Made by a program: the position numbers and the translations under genes. Below are positions 26,385-35,822 of a stretch of 64,000 nucleotides of DNA, one piece after another. The notes beneath the pieces are model-generated. The model was not told the DNA's origin, made no database searches, and worked only from the letters and a program-made list of their open reading frames with translations. The stretch spans positions 1-64,000 of the forward strand of contig CAZPSH010000002.1 of assembly GCA_964589625.1 (NCBI GenBank). The letters are read 5' to 3'. The stretch comes from JBFLVU01 sp964589625 (GTDB lineage Bacteria > Acidobacteriota > UBA4820 > DSQY01). Each line of letters opens with the position of its first letter. Positions within the stretch are counted from its first letter, which is position 1.

Positions 26385-26764
26385 TCACCGGAAGAGCAAC
26401 TTTGCCCGCGCTCGCGCCTCCCCGTGCCAGAGAAGCATCTCGTCGAGATCCATCTCCATCAATACGTCGGGAGGCCAATGGAAGACCATGGCGACGTCTG
26501 CCACGATGGCCTCTACGTTCAGCGGGGCTCCCCGAAAAAATCTGCGACAATCCCCGAAAGGGCCGTGATGTCCTCGCCGTCCATCTCGTCCACCTGGGCG
26601 GGGGTGAGGCTCGCCAGGTTTGCGATCAACACCAGGCTCTTGTCGAGATCCGTCTGAGCACTCCGCAGGGCGCGCATGTCGCGGCCCTTCGGGCGTCGGA
26701 GTTCGACCACCGTCAGCGCAGTGCCGTCAGGATTGTCCACCGGGAACTTGAGGGTGTACCGCAT
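26385..26764 (-). CDS. E: Tail assembly chaperone E+E' with programmed -1 frameshift
   Basis: The zero-frame protein E (26519-26764, 81 residues: RYTLKFPVDNPDGTALTVVE…) ends FFGEPR. The heptamer T TTT TTC at 26540-26534 lies in the right phase for a -1 slip. The -1 frame continues to a stop at 26385 and encodes DVAMVFHWPPDVLMEMDLDE then MLLWHGEARAR, which is the GpE consensus. Such E/E' slips between the tube and tape-measure genes are known from P2. The fused protein should chaperone the tape measure. Confidence 0.85.
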
Positions 26765-26776
26765 GCGTGTGCTCCT

Positions 26777-27280
26777 CTACAGGCCGATGGCGTTGCGGAT
26801 GGCCTGAAGCTGATCCTCGCCGTTGACGATCCGCTTGAGGTTTTCCACGTCGATTTCGTGGACCGTTGTGCCTCCGATGGCGAGCTTGTAATACCGGGGC
26901 GCCATCGTGACCTTCAACGTGCTTTTTTCGCCAGGCTTCCAGGTCCCGGGCTCGACGCCCTTCACCGGCCCGCGCAAGGTCACGACCGCCTGGTTGACGG
27001 TGCCGTCCTCGCTCACCAAGGCCCCCTTGAACGTCCAGGGGATGGACTTGCCCGGCGCGAGGCCCCACGAGGCGAGGACGTCCAAATCGTACCCGGACAG
27101 GGTCGCGGCCGCCTCTAGCTTCTCCATGCCCTGGTCGATCTCCACGGGCGCGTCGTAGCCCCCGGGGCGGTGCTCCTCGGTCTTGACGGCGAGTTTCGGG
27201 AGTTCGAGTTCCTCAACTTGGCCCGCGTAGCCCCGGCCGTCGAGAAAGGCATTCAGGTTGCGCAGCACGTTCGCGATCAT
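26777..27280 (-). CDS. FII: Tail tube protein (P2 FII type)
   Basis: A 167-residue protein: MIANVLRNLNAFLDGRGYAG, VEELELPKLAVKTEEHRPGG, then DAPVEIDQGMEKLEAAATLS and RYYKLAIGGTTVHEIDVENL follow FII closely. It forms the inner tube of the contractile tail. It lies between the sheath gene and gene E. Confidence 0.92.
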   Translation of the reverse strand: MIANVLRNLNAFLDGRGYAGQVEELELPKLAVKTEEHRPGGYDAPVEIDQGMEKLEAAATLSGYDLDVLASWGLAPGKSIPWTFKGALVSEDGTVNQAVVTLRGPVKGVEPGTWKPGEKSTLKVTMAPRYYKLAIGGTTVHEIDVENLKRIVNGEDQLQAIRNAIGL

Positions 27281-27291
27281 GGTGACCTCCT

Positions 27292-28506
27292 TCAGCCGGC
27301 CAGCACCTCGGTCATGTAGTCGTTCACGAGCGCCACGCGGAAGGTGACGCGCTCCGCCGGCGCCGGGGGCGTCAGCGCAATGTCCCAATAGGCGCGCCCG
27401 TCGGCGATGGCCTCGGGGGTATTGAGATCCGGATCCGCGTACACGCGGCCCCCGAGTAGCGCCCCCTTCTTCACCTGGTCGCGCACCCAGGCGTTCACCC
27501 CCTCGGTGACCTCCTCGATGTAGGACCGGGTGATATTGCGGTCCACCGCCCAGAGGTGCGACACCAGCAGGGCCTCACACGCCATGTCGAAGGTCCGGAC
27601 CACCGACAAGAAGGCGAACTTGGGGTCGGCCGAGCACGTGCGGTTCCCCCACAGGCGGTAGCCGTCGTGGTGAATGATCGTGGCCACCTCGTTCTCGTTC
27701 AGGAGGTTGGCTCGGCTGTTGGGATCCCCCAATGCGAAGTCCACCGGCCGGGCGGTGCCGACGATGCCGAGCATCTCGCGGTTGCTCGGGCTCCACCAGT
27801 ACCCCCGCTCGTTGTCGCTCTTGGCCATGATCCCCGCGACGCGGGCCGAGGCAGGGAGCACCGCCGCCGCGTTGGCGGTTGTGTCCCAGACCTTCACGGA
27901 GGGGTCCACGACAAAGACGCGCTTGGAGCCAAAGAGTTCCCGGTAGGTGATGGCCTCGGCGTCTGTGGTGTTGGGCCCGTCCGCGAGAATGACACCGCGC
28001 AAACGATCCGCGATCGCCACTAGTTCGGCGACCACCGGCGCCCCGGTGATGGCCCCGGTGCCTGCGTCGCGCGTCACGTAGCCCGTGAAGCCGGGCGCTA
28101 CAAAAATCCTCGGCGTCACATGAACCGCCGACTGCGCGCCCAGGAAGGCGTGGACCCCCGTGTACGACCCGTCGGTCTGGATCCCCCCGATGATGTTCGT
28201 GACGGTGGCCGCCTCGCTGGCCTCCTCCTCGACGCGGACCACCACGATCAGGGCGCCCACACCCTGGTCGAAGATATCGTCGATGGCCTGTGGCAGGGTG
28301 CCTTCCTTCGCGCCCACCGTGTCCAGCTTGGCCGCTTCCACGCGAGAGCCGGCGATGAGGATGGGCGTGTTCAGGGGAAAGGCGGCGGCGTCCGCGTCGG
28401 GCGCCGTGCCGATGAGGCCGATCACGGACGACCGGACCGCCTGAATGGGCCGGGGCCCCGAATCGACTTCGACGATTTCCACTCCGTGCAGATAGGCTTC
28501 GGGCAT
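27292..28506 (-). CDS. FI: Tail sheath protein (P2 FI type)
   Basis: A 404-residue sheath subunit. The N-terminal YLHGVEIVEVDSGPRPIQAV and VIGLIGTAPDADAAAFPLNT, then the C-terminal GGRVYADPDLNTPEAIADGR and FRVALVNDYMTEVL are the hallmarks. Its presence shows a contractile tail. An aggaggccggc ribosome site precedes the ATG. Confidence 0.93.
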   Translation of the reverse strand: MPEAYLHGVEIVEVDSGPRPIQAVRSSVIGLIGTAPDADAAAFPLNTPILIAGSRVEAAKLDTVGAKEGTLPQAIDDIFDQGVGALIVVVRVEEEASEAATVTNIIGGIQTDGSYTGVHAFLGAQSAVHVTPRIFVAPGFTGYVTRDAGTGAITGAPVVAELVAIADRLRGVILADGPNTTDAEAITYRELFGSKRVFVVDPSVKVWDTTANAAAVLPASARVAGIMAKSDNERGYWWSPSNREMLGIVGTARPVDFALGDPNSRANLLNENEVATIIHHDGYRLWGNRTCSADPKFAFLSVVRTFDMACEALLVSHLWAVDRNITRSYIEEVTEGVNAWVRDQVKKGALLGGRVYADPDLNTPEAIADGRAYWDIALTPPAPAERVTFRVALVNDYMTEVLAG

Positions 28507-28515
28507 GCCGGCCTC

Positions 28516-30036
28516 CTAAAGCAGGGTCACGTGCTCGGCGCAGTACCGCGCGCCCGTGTTGGCGGCGGATTCGCCGGGGGACAGGGCAAACGACGCGCAA
28601 TAAGGGCCGCAGGCCGACGCCTCGGTCCCGTATGAGCCCCCCACGCGGAGGGCCAGCGGGGCCTGGGGCTCGATGCCGCCCCGGCTCTCCGCGAAGTACC
28701 ACGTCCCTACGTTGCCCGTTGCGAAAAGCGCCTCCGCCCAGGCCCACAGGGCGCCGGTGGTTTGCTCCAGCCCCCATTTGGACGTCAGTCCATTTACGCG
28801 CGCGGCAGTCACGGGGAGAGAGGGGGCGCGCGTGCCCACGGTCACGCCTGCGGCGGCCGCCAGAAACTCTGAATGCCGCAACAATCTCTTGCCGTGTGCT
28901 GCGCCGATCTCGGCCGCCTCGAACCACGTCAGTGAACCGTAGGTCACCGTGCCGTTGCCTCCGAAAAGACTCGGAATTTTCGGCGGTGTCCCATGGGCGG
29001 CGAGACCCCGGCCGGCCCCGGAGGTGCCGTATAGGTGGTGGTCCACACACAGGAGGTACAGGTCCACCCACAACCGGCCGGCTACGAGGGCCATGCCTTT
29101 GGGGGAGGGGCACGCCGGGCGCCACTTGAGATCCCACAGGCTGTAGGCGTGGATACCGACCAGGGCATCCAGGTCCGATTGAGTCCAGATGTACGATCCC
29201 GTCCCGGGTGTGCCCGTGGTGTTGAATCCCCCTCCGGCAAGGGTCGTTCCGGGAGCGACAAGGCCGTAATGAAACCCGCCGATGAGGCGGGACGTCGCCA
29301 CGGTGTACCCCTCCGGCGCCGTCCAGTTCGAGGAGGCCCGGACCGTACCGTCGGTGCAAACGTAAACCGCGTAATCTGTCCCTGCGGACAAGGCGGGCAT
29401 CACAACGGCGGACTGCGCTGCCCAGGTGAACAGGCGGGTACCGATCATGACCTGCGTCCCCGCTCGCAGTGCCAGCGTCTGGGCGCCTGTCTTTATGAAG
29501 CACGTGCTGGCGGGGTCAGCCTTGATGAACAGAAGAGGATTGCCCTGGGGAACCCAGGCGCGTGCACCCGCCGCGGAGGAGCTGACGACGTACCCGTCCG
29601 CCGGGGGGTTGCCCAGGTTCGGCTCCGCCCCTACCATGAGAGCTGTCGTCCCGTGGGGGTTGCCTGGGATGGCGGCGTGCCGCGCCGCGGTCATGTACTG
29701 CGAATGCGGATCGATGTCGGGTTTCTCGTGCTTTTCCAAGGCCCCCGTGATTTCCTCGTCCACGTACTCCCTGGACGCCACGGACGGCAGTGCTTCCAGG
29801 CCATCGCGCAGGAGCTCCAGGCCTACGTCGGCCTCGTCGAGCCTGGGTTGCAGTGCCGCAGTGATCTGCGCCAACCCGTGCCCCTGGATCTCGAGGATGG
29901 CCGCGTCGTAGTCCGCCCGGGCCGATTCGAGGGCGATGAGCCGCTGGTCGACATCCACCCAAATGGGGTTGAAGTAATTCTCCCCAAGCAGTGTGATGCC
30001 GTCCTTCATGCGGTACCGGTCAATGCGGCTCGGCAC
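28516..30036 (-). CDS. Tail fiber/receptor protein with a C-type-lectin-like (Mtd/FGE-type) C-terminus
   Basis: 506 residues. The first ~130 residues are helical and attach to the tail. The C-terminal ~200 residues resemble the formylglycine-enzyme/C-type-lectin fold of phage tropism determinants: WFEAAEIGAAHGKRLLRHSE, WYFAESRGG, then LRVGGSYGTEASACGPYCAS and NTGARYC at the end. In diversity-generating retroelements this is where the variable repeat lies. I find no reverse transcriptase and no obvious template repeat in the window. It probably binds the host surface. Start ATG 30036. Confidence 0.75.
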   Translation of the reverse strand: MPSRIDRYRMKDGITLLGENYFNPIWVDVDQRLIALESARADYDAAILEIQGHGLAQITAALQPRLDEADVGLELLRDGLEALPSVASREYVDEEITGALEKHEKPDIDPHSQYMTAARHAAIPGNPHGTTALMVGAEPNLGNPPADGYVVSSSAAGARAWVPQGNPLLFIKADPASTCFIKTGAQTLALRAGTQVMIGTRLFTWAAQSAVVMPALSAGTDYAVYVCTDGTVRASSNWTAPEGYTVATSRLIGGFHYGLVAPGTTLAGGGFNTTGTPGTGSYIWTQSDLDALVGIHAYSLWDLKWRPACPSPKGMALVAGRLWVDLYLLCVDHHLYGTSGAGRGLAAHGTPPKIPSLFGGNGTVTYGSLTWFEAAEIGAAHGKRLLRHSEFLAAAAGVTVGTRAPSLPVTAARVNGLTSKWGLEQTTGALWAWAEALFATGNVGTWYFAESRGGIEPQAPLALRVGGSYGTEASACGPYCASFALSPGESAANTGARYCAEHVTLL

Positions 30037-30045
30037 AGAATCTCC

Positions 30046-32223
30046 TTACGAGGCCACGTCCACTCTCTCGGTGATGGCGAAGGGCGCCACGGCGCCGTCG
30101 CTGGTTCCGGAAAGCTGGATCTGGTAGGAGGCGATGCCCCCGGCGATGGCAAAGGTGAAGGTGAAGCGAGTTGCCTCTCCATCGGGCTCCAACGCGCTTG
30201 TCGTGGCCGTCGGGTTGTAGGTCGTGGCTCCATCCACTAGGTCGCATGTGAGGGTGTGATGAGCGGCATCATAGCCGGCGGCCACGATTTGCACGTTGAT
30301 CTCGGTCGAGGGGGCGCCGAGGGCCCGCAGGCTGGACCAATGCACGATGGCGGCGCCGGGCCGACTGCCTGTGACGGCCCCGGCCTGGAGGACGAACCCG
30401 GGGGCCAAATCGGAGGTCCCGAGCAATACGGCCCGGAGGGGCACCACGTCGGGACCAGTGGAGAGCACGAGGGCGGCGTCTCCCAGAGCGTACCATTTGC
30501 CACCCACCTGCACCTCGTAGCGGATCTCCGTGCCGTGAGGGACCACCTGGGCGGCCTGAATGGTCAGGTCCTGGATGCCCCCCGCCAGGCTCACCGGCTG
30601 GAGCTGCACCTCCGTGCGGGCCCGGCCGAACGTCGCACCGTAGACCGCGAACATCAGGTCCTTTGTCAGGTCGCCAACGAAGTAATCCCCGTCGGTGCCG
30701 AAGAACAGCGTCCCCTGGGTGTACGCATTGCCGCTCACGAGGGCGGCCCGATGTGCCCCCTGAGTGATTAGGCATAGGGCGTAGCGCTTCCCGGCCTCGA
30801 GGAGCACGGGCGGGATCTCGACGGGCGTTTCCGCGGGATACGTTTGCAGGGCTGCGGGGGCCACGGTGACCTGGGTGAGCGTTTTGGAGAGAGCCGGCTT
30901 CCCTCCCTCCGTTTCGCACACGATCACATGCACATCCCCGGTGGAGGCAACCTGCGTGAGGTGGAGCCCCACCTTGGTCAGCCACATGGCGTTCGCCACG
31001 AGGAAGGTCTGAGCAACGATGACACCGTTGACAGTGGTGGTGGCGGTTTCCACCTCGTAGGCGTCGTCGGACCGCTTGACCCAGTACCCGTAGCACGGGG
31101 CCATCCACGAACGCGTCGCGCCTTGATACGCCCAAAAATGCCTGTGGTACCACGGCCAATAGTAAAGCCAATGGGGGCCATACCGGTGCTCCCACGCGGT
31201 CCGGACATATTTCCGGACGGTGTGGTTCTGGACCTGGTATTGGCTGAGGGAGAGGTCCCCCGCGTACCCGTCCGTCCGGATCCGGACGGCGCTGGTGTAG
31301 GCGGGCAGAACCAAATCGTCGGCGTGCCTCCGAATGCCGGCATCATAGGGATTGAACAACGCCAGGGCCGCCACGGCCTTCCCCGCGAAGGGGAACAGGA
31401 GGCCCGCGCCCTCGAGCCGGCACGTGTACCCGGCGCCCGCCGGGTTGCTCTCCTCGTCGTCGCCGAAGTAGTCGGCTCCGTAGCTCGCGTAGGTGTCGGG
31501 CAGTTGCGCCGCCTCCTTCAGTCGGGCCACGTCTGCGGCGATTTCGACCAGTTGCCGCTTGGCCGCGAGACCGTCGGTGCGCTTTGCCAGGGCCGAGAGA
31601 TCCGTTGCAATGGACTGGATCCTGGGCTCGGCCTGGCCCTTCCATGTCTCCACGACAGCTAGGCGTGCCGCGTGGTCGGCGAGTTCGTGCACCTGGGCCG
31701 CGCCCAGGTTTTCGATGGTCTCGATCCCCGCCGGGGTGAGCGTCACGTACGCGATGGCCAGGTGCCCCGATTGGATGACGGGGGGCTGCGGGTCTGCGCT
31801 CTCCGCCCCGGGAAGAGTATTGATGTTCGCGATCCGAACCGTGGTCATGGCGACGGCCCGCGGTTCCGTCTCCCCCGTGGTGATGTCGATCAGAAAATCC
31901 CGCGGTTCGACGTCGCTCTCGATTTCTTCGCCCCACACGACCACCGCCACGATTTTCTTCGCGACCACGGGGAGGTACGCGAAAAGATTCAGGGCCTGGG
32001 CCACTGCGGACGCGTAGACCATACCGTCGTTGTAGAAGCGGAGCGGGGCCACCGAGATCTCGGTGGCGGACTGCTGGGCCACCGCCCCCCCAGAGACGTG
32101 CAGGCCGGTGCTTACGCAGTCCTGGATGAGGTGGCGGAGGCCGTCGGCCGCGTAGTCTTGCTGGCCGTTGAAGTCCTGCGCCTGCACTTCCTGGTTGTCC
32201 CTGAAGATGACCCGCTTCTCCAT
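30046..32223 (-). CDS. DUF4815-like tail/baseplate structural protein
   Basis: 725 residues. The N-terminal FRDNQEVQAQDFNGQQDYAA, then GLHVSGGAVAQQSATEISVA and VVAKKIVAVVVWGEEIESDV resembles the DUF4815 region of large tail-fiber-like proteins. A short coiled coil lies around 205-245. The C-terminal part is beta-rich with an Ig-like end. Between gene I and the fiber, it likely links the fiber to the baseplate. Confidence 0.75.
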   Translation of the reverse strand: MEKRVIFRDNQEVQAQDFNGQQDYAADGLRHLIQDCVSTGLHVSGGAVAQQSATEISVAPLRFYNDGMVYASAVAQALNLFAYLPVVAKKIVAVVVWGEEIESDVEPRDFLIDITTGETEPRAVAMTTVRIANINTLPGAESADPQPPVIQSGHLAIAYVTLTPAGIETIENLGAAQVHELADHAARLAVVETWKGQAEPRIQSIATDLSALAKRTDGLAAKRQLVEIAADVARLKEAAQLPDTYASYGADYFGDDEESNPAGAGYTCRLEGAGLLFPFAGKAVAALALFNPYDAGIRRHADDLVLPAYTSAVRIRTDGYAGDLSLSQYQVQNHTVRKYVRTAWEHRYGPHWLYYWPWYHRHFWAYQGATRSWMAPCYGYWVKRSDDAYEVETATTTVNGVIVAQTFLVANAMWLTKVGLHLTQVASTGDVHVIVCETEGGKPALSKTLTQVTVAPAALQTYPAETPVEIPPVLLEAGKRYALCLITQGAHRAALVSGNAYTQGTLFFGTDGDYFVGDLTKDLMFAVYGATFGRARTEVQLQPVSLAGGIQDLTIQAAQVVPHGTEIRYEVQVGGKWYALGDAALVLSTGPDVVPLRAVLLGTSDLAPGFVLQAGAVTGSRPGAAIVHWSSLRALGAPSTEINVQIVAAGYDAAHHTLTCDLVDGATTYNPTATTSALEPDGEATRFTFTFAIAGGIASYQIQLSGTSDGAVAPFAITERVDVAS

Positions 32224-32235
32224 TGGTGCCTCCGC

Positions 32236-33444
32236 TCAGGCGTTCACGAGTTGGCCGGCCATTTGGACGCCGGCGGTCCACCGTGCGCCCGCCCGCAGGG
32301 GCCGGCGCGTGGTGGTATCCATGAAAAGTCGATCTGAACAGCGCTTGCCCCAGGCGAGGGCCGTGCGCACTCTGTCCAGGGCCGCGCGGTCCGAGGCGCG
32401 GACGCAGCCGGCCAGGAAACTCCCGAAGGCCTTGGCCGGCCGATGGCCGCGGATCGCCACTTGGAGAATGGCCGTGTGGGGCGCCATGCCGAGGTGGCCG
32501 GAGAGAAAGGCGCCAGCCCCTCTTCGAACCGTCGCCACGTGGGGGTCGAACAGAAACACGCGGTCGTAGAGCCGCAACCGGGCCGTGCTCTCTCGCCAGA
32601 ACCCCTGGCAGAACCCGCGCGTGAAGACCCCCTCGCCCCGCCCCGGCTCCGCCACCTGGTCCGGATGAACGGTGATGGGTTGGAGCCCGGGCGAGAGCTC
32701 TTGTCGGCGGAGCACCGCGGACGCGTCCACGTATGGGGTGTCCACGCGCAAGGTGTAGAGCCTCGCGCCCGCGGTGCCCGCCAGGGGCCACCGGACGACG
32801 CTCCCGCAGAAGCTGCGGAGGCCCCGAGTGACCCTTTGGGCCACAGTCGCAATTGTGGTTGCCGTTTTGGCCGTGACGTGCGTGGTGCGCTCCATAAAGG
32901 TCAGGGCGGTCTCCACGCCGGCGCGCCACACCATCGCCCGGGGAGCGCAGCGCAGTGCCGCATCCGACACCGCAGGCCAGAACGCTCCCGCGTAGTCGCC
33001 CCGGCCGAAGAGGGCCCGCGGGGCCCTCTCCCCCCGTGTACGGTGCCGGTAGATTCGCAATTGCGGGTGGTTCAACAGGAACTCGTTGCGATCGGCCGTC
33101 GTCAGGCTCGCACCGGCAAAGCGCTTGGATGGGGGCACGACGGCGCTCACGACTTGAGCGCCGGCCCAGCCCGCCAGGGCCTTCAACCCGCCGAGGGTGC
33201 CCTGCCGACGGTGCAGTCTCCACGATGCCGCGCAAATGCCGCGCTTCACCGTCTCGCTCCAGCCGGTATTCCAGACCGGGACGTCCAGGGCCCAGGCCAG
33301 CCACGGCACGGCGGGCGCGGGGCACGCCGCGGGTGTGTACAGGGTAGAGATCGGAGTCGGCACGGCTTCGAGGCGCGCGGCGGTTGCGTCCTCCATTGCC
33401 CGCTCGAAGGGGGTGGCGTTGGGGGGGAGGAGACGGGCCGTCAT
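32236..33444 (-). CDS. I: Tail protein I (P2 gpI-like), with C-terminal extension
   Basis: 402 residues. The first ~120 are gpI-like: NATPFERAMEDATAARLEAV, PWLAWALDVPVWNTGWSETV, KRGICAASWRLHRRQGTLGG, with the R-Q/K-GT-x-xG motif. P2 gpI is about half this length, so the remaining ~280 residues are an extension of unknown role. The start codon overlaps the stop of gene J (ATGA). Confidence 0.85.
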   Translation of the reverse strand: MTARLLPPNATPFERAMEDATAARLEAVPTPISTLYTPAACPAPAVPWLAWALDVPVWNTGWSETVKRGICAASWRLHRRQGTLGGLKALAGWAGAQVVSAVVPPSKRFAGASLTTADRNEFLLNHPQLRIYRHRTRGERAPRALFGRGDYAGAFWPAVSDAALRCAPRAMVWRAGVETALTFMERTTHVTAKTATTIATVAQRVTRGLRSFCGSVVRWPLAGTAGARLYTLRVDTPYVDASAVLRRQELSPGLQPITVHPDQVAEPGRGEGVFTRGFCQGFWRESTARLRLYDRVFLFDPHVATVRRGAGAFLSGHLGMAPHTAILQVAIRGHRPAKAFGSFLAGCVRASDRAALDRVRTALAWGKRCSDRLFMDTTTRRPLRAGARWTAGVQMAGQLVNA

Positions 33445-34382
33445 GTCTGCCTCGCCTCCACGGCCTGGAGGCTCACGCCGGTGCAAAGGTACAGGTCGGT
33501 CTCCCCGGCCACCAGGTCCTCGGCGGGGCTCTCCAGAACCACGTTGTGCACGCCCGGGACCACGAGCGCGCCCACCAACGCGGCGCGGGTCACGTCGTAC
33601 GTGATTCTCCGTACGCTCGCGAGGTAGGCATCGAGACCTTCGGCGGCGGCGGACAGCACGGGCTCCGTGTCCGGCCCGGGGTAGAGCGTGAGGGTGGCCC
33701 GAATCTCGAAGGGCCGGAGAGTGGGCGCGGCGACAACCACATGGTCGGTGAGGGGTCTTACATCCTCGTGACTCAGCGCAAGGGCCACAGCGCCCAAGGG
33801 CCCCTGGGAACCGTGGCTAACGACCGTGGTGTAGCCGGCAGGGGCCGAGACGTCGGGGAATGCCACCGCCCCAAGGAGCGCCTCATCCGGGTCCACCTCG
33901 CTCACGGCCACCCACTCGTGGGCCAAGACGCACACGCGGACCGAACCTTCGGAGGGGGAGGACACGGCCACGTCTTTGACTTGAGTGCCCGCGGCCAGTG
34001 CGTGGGCGCGGTAGGCGCCCACCGGCCCGGCGGCCGCCACGCGGTGGTAGGCCTGCTGAATGCGGGCGCGGAAGTCCGCGTCGGATTCCGCGGCCAACCG
34101 GGCCACTTCGAATCGGGCCGCAATTTGGTCGAGGTCGGACCCGACGGCGTACGCCAACATCACGGCCTTGGCCGCGTCGTTCACGCGGGTCCGCAGGAGC
34201 ATCTCCCGGTAGGCGCACACCTCCAGAAGCTTCGTGGCGGGCTCGCTCTCCAGCTCCAACGCGTCGAAGCCGGGGAATCGGGCGGTTAAGTCCGCCTTCA
34301 GCGCAGCCAAAATGCTCTCAAAGGAGAGGGCTTCCACGATCGTCGGGGCCGGGAGGCTGGAGAGGTCGAGGACCGCCGTCAT
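33441..34382 (-). CDS. J: Baseplate protein J
   Basis: A 313-residue baseplate wedge protein. LDLSSLPAPTIVEALSFESI and DALELESEPATKLLEVCAYR, RVNDAAKAVMLAYAVGSDLD, QIAARFEVAR are the P2 J / Mu gp47 signature. It sits in the V-W-J-I order standard for contractile baseplates. A longer in-frame ORF upstream is rejected because it overlaps gene W. Confidence 0.92.
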   Translation of the reverse strand: MTAVLDLSSLPAPTIVEALSFESILAALKADLTARFPGFDALELESEPATKLLEVCAYREMLLRTRVNDAAKAVMLAYAVGSDLDQIAARFEVARLAAESDADFRARIQQAYHRVAAAGPVGAYRAHALAAGTQVKDVAVSSPSEGSVRVCVLAHEWVAVSEVDPDEALLGAVAFPDVSAPAGYTTVVSHGSQGPLGAVALALSHEDVRPLTDHVVVAAPTLRPFEIRATLTLYPGPDTEPVLSAAAEGLDAYLASVRRITYDVTRAALVGALVVPGVHNVVLESPAEDLVAGETDLYLCTGVSLQAVEARQT

Positions 34383-34711
34383 AGTGATACCCCCAGGACC
34401 GTCGGCGTCCCGTCGGCGGCAATCCGCCCCGTCACGGTGACCTCCAGGTGCCCGGCGCCCGGCACGAGTGCCTGCACTCGCTCCACGACTAGGCGCGGCT
34501 CCCAACGTGCGAGGGCTTCGGCGGTCGCGGCGTGCACTTCCATCAGGAGCCCCGCCGTCATCGGCCGGTCCACCAGGTTGAAAAGCCTGGACCCGTACGC
34601 CCGGCGCATGACGCGCGATCCGATCGGGGTGCGGAGAATGTCCTCCACACTCTGCCGAAGGTGGTCCATCCCGCGGACGGCCGCGCCTGTGGGTGCGCCC
34701 ATGCCGGTCAC
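34379..34711 (-). CDS. W: Baseplate protein W (gp25-like)
   Basis: A 110-residue protein with a lysozyme-like gp25/GPW fold. LRQSVEDILRTPIGSRVMRR, then AYGSRLFNLVDRP is the conserved core. It overlaps genes V and J by four bases each. Confidence 0.93.
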   Translation of the reverse strand: MTGMGAPTGAAVRGMDHLRQSVEDILRTPIGSRVMRRAYGSRLFNLVDRPMTAGLLMEVHAATAEALARWEPRLVVERVQALVPGAGHLEVTVTGRIAADGTPTVLGVSL

Positions 34712-35286
34712 TGGGGGCCTCCCGTCTGGGCGCCGCCGGCCTCTACTCCGCCGTGGACGTGGGTTTGCAACGAGATCTCTCCGGCCACCACGTCGCCGCC
34801 GGCCCAGACCTCCCCGCCCACGCGAGCGTCTCCAGAGACGGACAGGTTCCCTTCGAGCGTTACGTCTCCCCGGATCGTCGCACCGGCTGGTGCCACAAGC
34901 ACCGCGCTACCCCCCTCCGGAAGGACCGCCTCCAAGCGGTGGTTCACACGGTCGTAGGAGACGACTGCGCCGTCCTCGTATGTTACGAGGTGGATACCGA
35001 CCCGGGACGAGGGGGGGGCGAACGCAGCGGTGTACCGGGCAGGCAGGATCCATCCGCACGCCGGGTCCCCCGACGGACACAGTAGAACCACCTGCTCCCC
35101 GACCTCCACGGGCCACCAGTCCGCGTCCGGCCCGGCCCTGCGCGTGAGCCACGGGAGAAGGTCCGTGACCAGGTCCCCGACCTTTACACGGGCCCGGGCC
35201 GTAGACAGGTCCACTTCCTCCACCGTGCCGGCGAGGATGAGGTGGTGCACCCTGCGATGGAGGTCGGCGTCCTGGAAGGAGCCCAC
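34708..35286 (-). CDS. V: Baseplate assembly protein V (spike)
   Basis: 192 residues. An OB-fold region (RARVKVGDLVTDLLPWLTRR, DWWPVEVGEQVVLLCPSGDP) is followed by a repetitive beta-helix tip (GATIRGDVTLEGNLSVSGDA) and HVHGGVEAGG. This is the puncturing spike. The GTG at 35286 overlaps the last base of the gp37-like stop and has a ctggagg ribosome site. Confidence 0.88.
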   Translation of the reverse strand: MGSFQDADLHRRVHHLILAGTVEEVDLSTARARVKVGDLVTDLLPWLTRRAGPDADWWPVEVGEQVVLLCPSGDPACGWILPARYTAAFAPPSSRVGIHLVTYEDGAVVSYDRVNHRLEAVLPEGGSAVLVAPAGATIRGDVTLEGNLSVSGDARVGGEVWAGGDVVAGEISLQTHVHGGVEAGGAQTGGPQ

Positions 35287-35822
35287 TATGTTACCTCCAG
35301 GTAGTCGTCCACGTGGTCCGGCCCGATGTCGGGATCGATGCCCAGGTACAAGTGCGAGGGGACGGTGCCGCTCTCGTCGAAGCACGACGCGCCCAGTCGC
35401 AGGAGCTGGCGCCACGACACTGCCCACAGGGCCACGCCCTGGGCGTCGATCTTCCCCCCGTAGAGGTTTTCGGCGCGGATCTCGCGGGTCTCTCCGCAGC
35501 CAGACAGGCCCCAACGCTCGTTTTGCACCAGGACCACCAGCGCCTCCACCACGTTGCGCGCCGCCACGTCCCGGGGGAGGCCAGGCGAGGACCCCAGCAG
35601 TACGAAGACGGCCAGGGCGGCGTCGGCATCGGCCTGCTCTGTGCCAGCGTTGGTCACCTTCGGAATGCCAAGGCAGGAAACGAACAGCGCGGGGACTCGC
35701 GCACTGATGCGAGCGAGCTCATCGGCGTCGAACCGGCCGGCGTGGACCTCGCACGTCTTTAGGGCCGGGAAGGCCTGGGCCATGCGAGCAGCGATCGCAT
35801 CGAGGGCGCCGTTGAGCATCAT
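35286..35822 (-). CDS. Mu gp37-like protein (DUF1834)
   Basis: 178 residues. LDAIAARMAQAFPALKTCEV, LARISARVPALFVSCLG, and WAVSWRQLLRLG match the gp37/DUF1834 family, which lies between the virion morphogenesis protein and the tail genes in Mu-like phages. A role at the head-tail junction or tail terminus is inferred from position. Confidence 0.85.
   Translation of the reverse strand: MMLNGALDAIAARMAQAFPALKTCEVHAGRFDADELARISARVPALFVSCLGIPKVTNAGTEQADADAALAVFVLLGSSPGLPRDVAARNVVEALVVLVQNERWGLSGCGETREIRAENLYGGKIDAQGVALWAVSWRQLLRLGASCFDESGTVPSHLYLGIDPDIGPDHVDDYLEVT

Noticed and set aside
28516..30036. Complete diversity-generating retroelement
   Set aside because: The fiber C-terminus resembles a target, but no reverse transcriptase motif and no template repeat could be seen in the window.
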